NCBI GenBank assembly: GCA_021927905.1
Contig: BLLK01000062.1
Coordinates: forward strand, 558,001 to 622,000
Length of the DNA: 64,000 nucleotides
Reading direction: 5' to 3'
Origin: Chaetoceros tenuissimus
Taxonomy: Eukaryota > Bacillariophyta > Thalassiosirophyceae > Chaetocerotales > Chaetocerotaceae
Shown here: positions 11,116 to 20,809 of the stretch, piece by piece
How positions within the stretch are numbered: the stretch's first letter is position 1
Layout of the letters: every line of letters begins with the position of its first letter
Notes under the pieces: model-generated
Database searches by the model: none
Seen by the model: only the letters and a program-made list of their open reading frames with translations
What the model was told of the DNA's origin: nothing
Made by a program: the position numbers and the translations under genes

Positions 11116-11936
11116 ATGAGGATGAAGGTTGCTAATGTTGACGGTCTCGTGACTCTATTCTACGACGGGTCGAGGGAACTCTTTGATTATGAACTAGAAC
11201 AAGAGTGGTGGCATCAACTCTATGTTGGTTATAAAAAGACGATGAATGGATGGGAATCATGGGATCTGACGAATGTAAACAGTACTGGAGAGAAAGATTG
11301 TCGTGGCAGCAGATAATAGTGGTGGAAGGGGTCACTGAGATTCCAGAGTCGACTTTCCAGTATTGCTTCAACATCAAAAAAGTCATCTTTGCAAACACTG
11401 TTGTTCGAATTGAGGATTGTGCTTTCTTTGATTGTGAAGGTCTTGATTATATCAAGCTACCAATCAACTTGGAATATATTGGAGAACCTTCATTTCAACA
11501 GTGCAATCTGTCAAGTGTCTTTCTCCCACCGAGATGTAGACAAGTTAGAGACTACGCATTTGCAGATAATACAAACTTGAAGATCGTCAACGTTCCGCAG
11601 GATGTAGATATTTTTTATGAAACAAAATTACTTGCCGCCTCTCCTCTTGGAGATGAAGAGGGTCGATACAATTGTTCTCACGAAGAAGCAGTACACAACT
11701 GGATGAAAAACATCAACAATGACGACAAGTATGCTCTACATAGAGCTTGCTGCTCCTTTCAGCCTCTCAAGGAAGTTATCTTTACCATCCTTGAAGAAAA
11801 GGGAATCAAAGCTTTCAAAGTGAAGAATGGGGCTGGTATCACTCCATCTCAGTACTTGAAGGAGAATCCGTATGCAGATATCAATGAAATGGATGTTATT
11901 CGGGATTACACATTGAAAATGATGGGTGAAATTTAG
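11116..11936 (+). pseudogene. LRR_5 protein gene, copy 3, frameshifted
   Basis: The first 201 nt encode the family N-terminus (KVANVDGLVTLFYDGSREL) and reach a stop. The rest of the protein (DECKQYWRERLSWQQ onward, five LRR_5 units, ALHRACCSF, YADINEMDVIRDYTLKMMGEI) is open in another frame from about 11265. Compared with the copy at 23073, four bases are missing between GATCT and GAATGTAAACAG. All other parts are well preserved, so the lesion is recent, a sequencing error, or the shorter downstream protein is used alone. The upstream region is shared with the copy at 23073. Confidence 0.85.
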
Positions 11937-12288
11937 ATACGTAAAGTAATTGCATTGTTTACATATGTTCATATATTTGTAATACATATACATTGTCCGT
12001 ATCCTTACTTAAATTGAAAGTAAAAGTTGTATTTACTTCTTATTTTACTACGTGAGTACCTAAGTAGGTACTTATGACAAAGATTTGTTTTTTGATATTC
12101 CATATTATTCAATGGTGTGCGTTTGTATGGTATTCAATTTTTCTTTATTTCATCGCTATCGCTTGATTTCACTTAACAAACAAGTAGAGTGTTTTCGCTC
12201 AATAGACAAGTAGATCGCGAATATATAATCGCGACTTGAACATGTGTCCATCAAACACAATGAAAAGTTCCAAGCAACAAATTCATGT
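11937..12288. other. short convergent intergenic region
   Basis: About 350 bp between two stops facing each other. AT-rich with no recognised feature. Confidence 0.4.
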
Positions 12289-13246
12289 TCAAACAATCTG
12301 CGTGCTCCTAGTCGGTAACTCAACACTCTTTTGTTTGTCCGCATTCCCTCCAAAACTCCAAACATGTTTCAAAATAAAATAATTCACAATACCCGTCCAT
12401 AACAAGGTAGCAGCCCATGCAGTATAATGAGGAATGTCAAAGACCTTGGTCATGATAATATTGAAAATTGTACTAATCACCATAATTATTGAATATCCTC
12501 CATACATTCGCATAAGACTTCTCCAATACCCACCAACATAGTCTCCAAATACCAAATATCTATGAAACGAATGACGGAAAATAATGGATGTACCAAATCC
12601 TAAAATCCAGCATGCAGATGGGTCTTTTATGTGAAGTGTGTAGAAATACAATGTGTCGATTGTAAGTTGTATAATATCACAACACACTATGGATGAAAAA
12701 AAAAAGTCAGTTCGGGTTAACCCTAATTCAAATGTTTCAATGCATGTCATGAACATGATGATCTAACGTACCTCCGCTCAACATGTACCATAAATATCGC
12801 ACTGGTTTCATCCCACAAACATAAACAACTTCACTAGCGGGTTGTGTACCATTCACAACCTTGTCAAGATTCTTCACCAATGGAATGCGACCAGAGGGAT
12901 GACTTTCACCCCTTGATACGGGAATATAAGAAGAAAATCGTTTTGGAAGATATATAGATTGCATCTTCTCTATGACTTGATGACACATGTAACTTGATCG
13001 ACTATTGACTCGTCGTTTCTTGAGTTCTTCTCTAAATTTTCCAACGTTTGTGGTATAATCTGATCCCATACTGGATGCTCTCGAATGGATGGATTCTTGT
13101 TCGGAAGAGAAGAGCGGTTGTGTTAGGTTTTCTTCTTCATCTTCCCATTCTTGTAAGTTGTCTCTGGATCCTGGGCGATTTTTATGGTTTTCTTCTGGAG
13201 TTGAAGATTCTGTTATCGCTGTATGCTCGCGCCTTTGCATTGTCAT
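12289..13246 (-). CDS. GtrA-like multi-pass membrane protein, two exons
   Basis: Exon 1 is 13246-12772 and exon 2 is 12686-12289 (phase 1; 85-nt intron); the product is 290 aa. The first ~145 residues are hydrophilic and rich in Ser, Glu and Arg, probably cytosolic. From RYLWYMLSG onward there are four hydrophobic segments with the GtrA pattern: FGTSIIFRHSFHRYLVF in the middle and WTGIVNYFILKHVWSF at the end. GtrA-family proteins are small membrane proteins linked to lipid-linked sugar transfer or flipping; the substrate here is unknown. The long N-terminal extension is unusual for the family, which is normally about 130 aa. Confidence 0.78.
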
Positions 13247-13789
13247 GTTTTTTGTAGATTATTCTACCTTGGATTCAATAGATTTCTAGAGCTATGATGG
13301 TGAACTTGTTCAATTCGTTTGCTTGGGGAAAAGTTCCAAGAGAGAACCGTTGTGTTTTGAAGACGTGTGAGTGAATCGGTAATCAGCGGTTATTTTATTG
13401 AAGCTTTGTTTCCGCTTTCCATTCCTTTCTATTTCTTTCCGACTTTGAATGGTGGAGATTGAGAGACGCCTTACTAACGAAGTGAAAGAGCAGCTTTTCA
13501 GCATCAACATGATGAGTTCATTGAATTTCTGCTGTCTGCTCCCGTAATTGGTACGTTGAATGCAATTGAAGAATCAAACTGTGAAGGCATGGCTCCTACA
13601 TTCATATCAAGAGTGTGGAATGAATATGGCTGTCGTTGGAAGGAAGGAAAAGGGCAAAATATAAATGGCAACTAAGTAATCGTGTCATGACCCTTCCTGA
13701 TGCTTCCTTTCTCCTTTCATCTCTTTACACATTTCACTAACCTCTACTTCATCAATAGGTAATTGTAGCAACCGGAAGTTATATCAAAA
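13247..13789. promoter_or_regulatory. divergent promoter region between GtrA-like gene and Ubl-eL41 gene
   Basis: About 540 bp between two divergent starts. The 100 bp before the Ubl-eL41 start are pyrimidine-rich (CCTTTCTCCTTTCATCTC region). A possible acceptor CAATAG at about 13755 could end a 5'-UTR intron, but I cannot show a donor. Confidence 0.45.
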
Positions 13790-14077
13790 ATGCAAATCTT
13801 CGTAGGATCTAACGCTTACGACGTTGAGGCTTCCACCTCCGTCGATACCCTCAAGGCTATGGTTGAGAACAAGGAATTCGTTCCTTCTCACCTTATCCGC
13901 CTTGTAAACGGAGCTAACGCTCTTGAGCAAGGAACTCTTGCTGGAAACGGAGTTGAGGACGAGGATGTTCTTGCTCTTCAGCTTGAGGTTGAGGCTGGTA
14001 TGCGTAAGAAGTGGAAGAAGAAGCGTATGCGTCGTCTTCGCAGAAAGCGCAGAAAGATGCGTCAGCGTGCACGTTAA
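13790..14077 (+). CDS. RPL41: ubiquitin-like domain fused to ribosomal protein eL41
   Basis: A 95-aa open frame. Residues 71-95 are a complete eL41 (starts MRKKWKKKRM, ends RKMRQRAR, exactly 25 aa), the smallest protein of the large ribosomal subunit. Residues 1-70 form a ubiquitin-like domain: MQIFV start, a helix around DTLKAMVENKE, the IRLVNGANALEQGTL turn, and a last strand VLALQLEVEAG. The junction is AG before Met71, not GG. Known ribosomal fusions are ubiquitin-eL40, ubiquitin-eS31 and FUBI-eS30; I know of none to eL41. Only two lysines (22, 28) occur in the domain. Codons are very biased (AAG, GAG, CGT, CTT, AAC), as in highly expressed genes and unlike the neighbours. The ATG at 14000 could also start eL41 alone. 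Confidence 0.93.
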   Translation: MQIFVGSNAYDVEASTSVDTLKAMVENKEFVPSHLIRLVNGANALEQGTLAGNGVEDEDVLALQLEVEAGMRKKWKKKRMRRLRRKRRKMRQRAR

Positions 14078-15063
14078 ACTCGTTTTGGGTGCAAAAGAGG
14101 TGGGAGGTTGCTTGATGGTTGGTTTGGAGTTATTTAGATTAACTTAATGGTCCTTCATTCTCTATTTTGATCTGTCTTTTTTGATAGTGTAGTCATTGAT
14201 TCTCAAGTAGAACGCATGTTGTAGCTTTCCTAGACCATGAGGTATTTTATGTACGAATGGCTTGAATTTACTTCAACAGATATTGGTTTGAAGTTGTGTT
14301 TTTATTGCATCGTGGCGGAAGGAGCTCGGAAAATGCATTCCCTCTTCCTCGAGCAGTACAATGAAGAAATGACAGGATTCATTCCTCTCTTTCTTTCTAT
14401 TCCAAAACTTCTTTCAGCTTTTACAGACAAGATGTCAATGTATTTGTCCATTCTCAATACTTTTAAGATTGGATAGCAATTGCAATACAATTGTGAGAAC
14501 AAAGAATCATTCACCCTCGTTCGGAATAGGTTTCAAAGTAGTCTGCATACAAGACAGCATGATAATTTTCATGCAAACTTGGAGATAAGGAAAGAAACTT
14601 CGAACTGGTATTTGTTTCTTCCAACTTAGATCGAACATTCTTCTTCTACTTCTCACAAAGCGAAGACAATCTAACTTTGAATGGTACTTGCAAAGTGAAT
14701 GACCTTGGCTTCAGTTCCATCGCCATATCTTACACAAAATAGATCTTTCCTAATTCTTCCAAACTATCCCCGTCATCCCATTCATTCATAAGTAAAGAGA
14801 ACTATCTCTGTATTTTTAATTTCTTTCTGAAGAGTATGTCTCTTGTTCTTTACTGCATGTCTAAGAATGGATTTGCAAGCTCGACGGAGAACGGCGCATG
14901 GATCTCAATAACATAAAAATCCTTCTGTTTGTATTGATAAATGTTCATTATAATATTATACAAATTCAAATCTTTGTCCTACCTGATAAAAATGCGGTTC
15001 ATACGGTCAGATATTCTCCCTACTATACACAAATAATTTCTAAATGCTCGTATTCTTCTCTCG
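14078..15063. other. intergenic, no supported gene
   Basis: A 79-codon frame at 14237-14476 has no recognised domain. Nothing else seen. Confidence 0.5.
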
Positions 15064-15591
15064 CTAGACTTCGTCCAGACCATGGCTTCTTTTCACTCGA
15101 AGAGGTTCTGCTCTCTTAATCCCAAGGAATTCAAGGACATCAATATCTACAGAATCATCCTTGTAATGTGTTGGAATCTCACAATCCTGTAATCATGTAA
15201 ATAATAGAATAAGTAATCAAATCCAGCACATTCATAGAGGGTCCCTTCACAATAGATCCTTTTCACTTACTTCACTTACCTCACATTCATCGCCTACACA
15301 TGCATGAAAACCGAAATCCCACTCACTACTAGATGGATCAACTACCCACTCGTAGACTGGAAGAGGGCTTAGAGATTCAAAGAGACCTCCTACATGAATC
15401 ACATTGTTATTTTGTAAATTAATAATCCTATCGTGATGAATGGAAGGTTCTACAGCCTTCCGGAAGTTGGTCTTACTTTCTTCTGACATGTGCACCCTCA
15501 CTTCCACTCCTTGTCCTTTTGGGAACTGAATCCAAGCATTGCAATTGATTACTGGTTGAGCTAGCAGCGATAGTAGTAAAACTGATTTCAT
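15064..15591 (-). CDS. small plastid-targeted protein of unknown function, two exons
   Basis: Exon 1 is 15591-15280 and exon 2 is 15186-15064 (phase 0; a second donor nine bases further on would add three residues). The product is 144 aa. A hydrophobic signal (MKSVLLLSLLAQPVINC) ends in NAW, a plastid-import type junction. The mature part contains WDFGFHACVGDECE and ends with a block VDIDVLEFLGIKRAEPL. The same block (EDIDVMDFLNLKRADPL) ends the neighbour at 16404-16778, so the two are diverged paralogues and this supports the second exon. The start at 15591 is chosen because it places the signal peptide at the N-terminus. Function unknown; probably a plastid protein. Confidence 0.78.
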
Positions 15592-16403
15592 CTTTGTATT
15601 GATATGGAGGGGGCAATAAGTCTTTGTTGTGTTCTGGAAGATTGCAAAGAAACCGGTCATCTCTCTGCTTGCATGTAATGTTGTGCCAAACTTTGAAATG
15701 CGAACCTTGCTTGCTTGTGGTGTCAACCAAAGTCGTACTTCAAGTCAGACACAGACTAAATTAGCTCCGTCTAATTTCGGAGAGGATTTCATAGTGAATA
15801 CTTTCTGTAATTTTTTTCACTTTCAAGAAAAGGTTGCCATCCTTAAGAAAGTATCTTGGGCAAAACTTTAATATTTATAGTATTGCCTAAGACAAGTCCG
15901 AAATTTTGATGGTATCGAGAAGTTGGGAAAAAATACGAACGTGCGCGAAGATCTGCTCGGTCGACAGTGACAATCTAAAGTAATGTTTATCAAACTTTAC
16001 CTTTGCTTTCCCTCATTAGAACCGAAATAAGAAAAGAAAATTAAAAATATCTTGAATTGAAAGGTTTACTCTTTTTTGTTAGTTGTTTCAAAATATAGAG
16101 TGCTCGGGGAACTCATTTCGGAAAGCTTCTCATGGTGAATATTCTTACAAAAGATCGTCATGTTCCAAAAAGTCTATAGAATCCTTTCCTTCAGGTTAAT
16201 AATTGGTCAATTAGATTAATATACATGTGTTTAGTTTTGTTTCATCAATTCTAGCTTGAGAAGAATTGATGACTTTTTTTGTGTAAGGCGGATCTTCCGA
16301 TGGAAATGTTTAGATGGACATTAGATCTCCTTTTCTTCTATTGCCATCATACAATGCATTTCAAATAAAATCGCGTAGGTTGGAGGGACCATAAAATTCG
16401 CAT
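15592..16403. other. intergenic, no supported gene
   Basis: Region between the two small plastid paralogues. An imperfect inverted repeat (ATCAATTCTAGCTTGAG / GAAGAATTGATGA, about 16246-16273) lies past the stop of the 16404 gene and could form a short hairpin. Otherwise nothing seen. Confidence 0.4.
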
Positions 16404-16778
16404 TTATGGTTTCAATGGGTCAGCTCTCTTGAGGTTGAGGAAATCCATGACATCAATATCTTCCACTCCGTGACCAGCTGGTGGAGGGATTTTCAATTCT
16501 TCTGGAGTCTCGCAATCGACTAGTCCAGATGCACATGGCATAGACTTGATCCAATCACCAGCGATGAACGTTGCAGAGTAGATATTGCTCATTGCACAGT
16601 CATAGTTCCAGATATCTTGCCAGCATGGGTTGTCAACTTCTACTCCATCATTCGCAGATTGAGAAGATTGAAGGAGTGTGGTTGGACGAGCAATGCGACC
16701 TACAGTAGGCATCCAAGCATTGACAGCTCCAACAAAGCAGAGAACTGAGAGGGAAAATAACTTTAGTGAGGAATACAT
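16404..16778 (-). CDS. small plastid-targeted protein of unknown function, paralogue
   Basis: A 124-aa single-exon protein. A signal peptide (SLSVLCFVGAVNA) is followed directly by WMPTVG, the aromatic-after-cleavage pattern of diatom plastid import. The mature protein has paired cysteines (CWQDIWNYDC, MPCASGLVDCETPEE) and the C-terminal block EDIDVMDFLNLKRADPL that it shares with the protein at 15064-15591. Four or five conserved cysteines may form disulfides or bind a metal. I do not recognise a named family; the impression is of a stramenopile-specific plastid protein. Confidence 0.8.
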   Translation of the reverse strand: MYSSLKLFSLSVLCFVGAVNAWMPTVGRIARPTTLLQSSQSANDGVEVDNPCWQDIWNYDCAMSNIYSATFIAGDWIKSMPCASGLVDCETPEELKIPPPAGHGVEDIDVMDFLNLKRADPLKP

Positions 16779-19179
16779 TGTATCGTGGATAGATGGGGAA
16801 AGAAGAATTAATGAACAGATTAGTTGAGCTTCACGTTAGCGATTTGTTCTTTTTGAGAACAAAGCATCAAAGATAGATGATGTTGACACTTAAGAAGCCC
16901 TTTATTAACCGTTTTCAACTGTCTAATTCTTCCTCACTTTCCGTAAATTGATACATTCGCAAAGGAATAATAATAACTACTTTGATACCACTGTGCACAC
17001 AAAATTTTGATTAATCCATTAACCCATATGCAGAAATAGATGAGCAAGAAATTGTGAAGAAGTATATTCTCGAGATGATGGGTGACGTTGTCGAATAGAC
17101 ACCATAGTTTATATAACCATAACATTCCTTATCCAATGCAAACCCTTTTTGTTTTCAAAATCATACTTTTGCTTTCTTTTGAAATCTCTGATTCGTAAAC
17201 CAATACCATATAGCGACATTGTCATTAAAAAGATACGTACAATCATCATCCCTCCTTGAAATATATTTCGTCTGTCCAGTTTTCAATTGTATAAATGTCA
17301 ATAATAGAAATCCTAACCCTGGAATATACTAAATCCACTAGTTACCAAAAATTGCTGAAAGTAGAGAGTATACCGTAGATGTAGTAACTGATAAAACAAT
17401 ACCTTCACCGAAGAAATGTATGAATACAAATCTCTTGTATGAGGAGACGGGAGCTATAAATCTGATCATATCATACGACAACTCTTAATGTTTCTTGCAA
17501 AGTCAGAAGCATTCATAGAATCGATGCCAAGCAGTGGTGCTGTAATTTTTGTCAACTTTAAACTTCATAGAAATTTTAAAAAAGAGCGCGATCCTCTTTT
17601 TTATCTCATGACGCCCAAAACTTCATTGCTGAGTCGTACTGACTAGCTACTCTAGCCACCATAAGAATCAACTTACTATTTACATCTATATACGACATAC
17701 TAGTGTAGGTTAAACACTCATACTTCACATGGTAGAAAAGGGGAGAGCTGTCAAATTTTGGGATTTTTCTTTTTTCTTTTCTTTGCATTGGTAGATACTA
17801 AATAGCAATTCAAATAGAATACATTTTTCCTTGCCTCTACGGAAACATCAGACAATCAGAAAAAATATCTCTAATGAGGTGGATTTTCTGGAGGAGGTCT
17901 TGTCATTATTTTTCTATGAAATAAAACCTACCAGTGCCATACTGTACGGAAACATGATTGCTGCGAGAAAAAAATAAATAGTGAGGATTTCATAAGTCGC
18001 TACTTTTCATAAATCAAGTAGTTCCGATGGAGCTAAATTCATTTTACGATAGGAAAAAGTAATGTTTCTTTTTTGAAATTTGCTATCGTTGAAGAAGAGT
18101 ACTACAGTTCTCAAGCACGTACAATAGTCTGGATAGCTTTGGAAAATGTACAAACGTGATGAAGTAGTATCACTTTTTGAATGCTTAGACGAGGCTAGGC
18201 TTTTGAAACTCCTTTCTTTGCTCTTTGCCAAGAAGTATCGTGTACTACTAGTATGTTAGCACTTCCATTGCTCCATGTAGACAAACATACGATTTAATGC
18301 TAACATCGAAACAAATATCTCGAGTATTTCCAATAATGTTTTGTTGCTTGTGAACTTTCCAATAATGCTCTGTTGCCTATGAACCCGTTGATTTCCTTTT
18401 GGTGGCTTTCAACATCGCTTGATATTGTGTGATTGCAAAAGCAACAAAGAAGCAAGAAGAAGAAAGTGTTCGAATGCACCACTGACCCTATTAGCTACGA
18501 TGAAAGCCGGGTTGAGTTCGTTGAGGTAGAGGATTCCTTCACTCATTACATATTGGCCGAGAATAAATTGAGACAAAAGTATACTTTTTCACGTAAGAGA
18601 TCATTTGGTAGGCGATCATAACATTACTACTAGGAAATAGATGCAGCAGCACGATGATGCCTCAGATAGTAAAACACTACTACCATTCATGTGGACCTTT
18701 CAATCTGTATCATGGAGATAGAATTCCCAAATGCAATACTACTCATATGCATTCTGAAAAAATATGTTATTACTTCAAATGAAAATACATCCGCATTTCC
18801 ATAGGTAGTATAGCATTAGAGGAAAAAGAGAAGAAGAGAGAAGTTGGATCATCATTGTCAGTGAAGTTATTGTGCAACAAAATAAATATCTCCAAATGTA
18901 TCTCAATAATGAAGGAGAAGATGAAGGCGGGCAGAGGGCAGAGCGAAGGCAACAAACTTGGATGGCAGTGCAACTCTTTAACCTATTATGACTTATTCAA
19001 GAAAAAGATACACGTTACACGTTTCATTCTTCGCAAAAATGATCATCATCATTTTGACCACGTGTGAAGAGAGATAGTGCTACGTATTACTCCATCTCCC
19101 GTCGTTCCCTAAGTATTGTTAGGAAGAAAATAGATTTATAAATATATTGAACTATCCACGCCTCTTCCTTGCTTCAAAA
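16779..19179. other. long intergenic region with one LRR relic
   Basis: Apart from the LRR tail at 17021-17098, only short frames without domains. The last ~100 bp are homologous to the promoter of the RING-HA gene at 29794 (TTACTCCATCTCCC, TTGAACTATCCA, TTGCTTCAAAAATG). Confidence 0.55.
17021..17098 (+). pseudogene. relic 3' end of an LRR_5 gene
   Basis: The plus strand reads NPYAEIDEQEIVKKYILEMM then GDVVE and a stop. It is closest to the C-terminus of the copies at 41-43 kb (NPFAEIEEQKILKRYILDMM). Nothing upstream continues the family, so only the last 25 codons remain. Confidence 0.85.
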
Positions 19180-20701
19180 ATGGATATCGAGGCAAGAGAA
19201 ACAAACAAACTACGTCGCTCTTCAAGAAAACGATCAAGAGCCCATCATGAAGATGACTACTCGTACAGCACTAGCAGAGCATCTCGAAAAGCTAGTAAAA
19301 TACAACATCAAGCAGAAGAAGTAGTACAAGATCTGACAATGCATAAGAGCTCAAGTGAAGAACAAGGTAGAAAAGAAGAGCGAAATATCTTTTACCAAGA
19401 TTTTGAATGTGCAATCTGTCTTGAAATTGTAACTGACCCACACATCATTCCTGAATGCTGCCATAGATTTTGCGGTTCGTGTATTAAGGAATCTATTAAA
19501 GCTAGAAATGAATGTCCAGCATGTCGACAGCATATATCTACAAAAAGGAGACTACGTAAAGATGAATTATTTGGGAAGCTTCTTGATAGACTGCAGCAAC
19601 TTGAAAAGGAGAATGAGGATTTGAGAAGAAGGCTTAAAATGAATGAAGACAAAAATTTACCTTTGAATCAGCCTTTTAGTTCAGATGATGAAAATGAGAA
19701 TGAAAGTGATCAGCACAGCGTTGAAATCTCTAGGACAGACTCTCTTGAACATGACGATAGCATGGAATATGTAGAACAACAAGCACAACCTGTTGCTGCT
19801 GCTATTACGAGAAATGAATCTGGAAATAAATTTGAAGATCGACTTGCAGAGTTGCAACAATTCAAGAATAAGCACGGACACTGTAATGTACTCACAAAAT
19901 TAATCTTTGGGATATTGGTGCAGTAAGATCAGACAGATGAAGTCTGGCAGCAGAAAAAATGATGGAGCATACAAGCTTACAGACGAGAGGATTGCAAAGC
20001 TTGAAGAAATTGGCTTTCAGTGGAAAGTTTTGGCAACTTTTGAAGAACGGCTTGCTGAGTTGCAACGATTCAAAAACAAGCATGGGCACTGTAATGTACC
20101 CAAACGATATGAAGAGAATAAATCTTTGGGATATTGGTGCAGTACTATCAGAATGATGAAGTCTGGCAGCAAGCCAAATGATGGGGTACACAAGCTTACA
20201 GATGATAGAATCACAAAGCTCAAAGAAATGGGCTTTCGGTGGAAAGCTACGGCAACTTTTGAAGACCATCTTGCGGACTTGCATCGATTCAAAAATGAGC
20301 ACGGACACTGCAATGTACCCAAAGAATATAAAGAGAATAAATCTTTGGGAATTTGGTGCCAAAATATCAGACAGATTAAGTCTGGCGGTAGAAAAAATAA
20401 TGGAGCATACAAGCTTACAGATGAGAGGATTACAAAGCTTGAAGAGATGGGCTTTCGGTGGATAGTAAGAAAGAGGGGATCAATTAAGACATTTGAAGAT
20501 CGTCTTGTTGACTTGCATCGATTCAAAAATGAGCATGGACATTGTAATGTGCCATTTCATCATGAAAAGAATAAATCTTTGGGATATTGGTGCTGCAGAA
20601 TCAGACAGGTGAAGTCTGGCAGCAGAAAAAATGATGGGGTATACAAGCTTACAGATGAGAGGATTGCAAAGCTTGAAGAGATGGGCTTTCAGTTTCCTTA
20701 A
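19180..20701 (+). pseudogene. RING finger - coiled coil - HA-repeat protein, frame-disrupted copy
   Basis: Starts MDIEARETNKLRRSSRKRSR. A C3HC4 RING (CAICLEIV...CCHRFCGSC...CPACR, about residues 77-115) is followed by a coiled coil (LLDRLQQLEKENEDL), an acidic linker and four helicase-associated (HA) repeats (pattern FE.RLA.L..FK..HGHCNVP...LGYWC..IR.MKSGS...LTD.RI.KLEEMGF.W). Within the first HA repeat, just after GHCNV, about 11 bases are missing compared with the other repeats and the frame shifts; the remaining three and a half repeats stay open. Either a recent lesion or an assembly error. The intact sister is at 29794-31104, with a similar promoter. RING proteins are usually ubiquitin ligases; HA repeats are thought to bind nucleic acid. 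Confidence 0.87.
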
Positions 20702-20809
20702 AGTAAAATCGATTTCAAAATCATATTAAAAGAGTTAAATTATCTCCATATAGTTCTTCTAATTGTTCACCGCGACCTGGGTTTCGACTTGATTTCAACA
20801 TTAATTATT

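Noticed and set aside
13790-14077. Ubl-eL41 fusion as an artefact of a missed stop or frameshift
   Set aside because: One continuous frame, uniform biased codon use over both halves, and a ubiquitin-like MQIFV start argue against it.
14237-14476. 79-codon frame after the Ubl-eL41 gene
   Set aside because: No recognisable domain; open frames also exist on the opposite strand there.
19830-20700. repeated DNA in the RING-HA genes as a possible CRISPR-like or satellite array
   Set aside because: The ~210-bp periodicity is explained by protein-coding HA repeats in frame.
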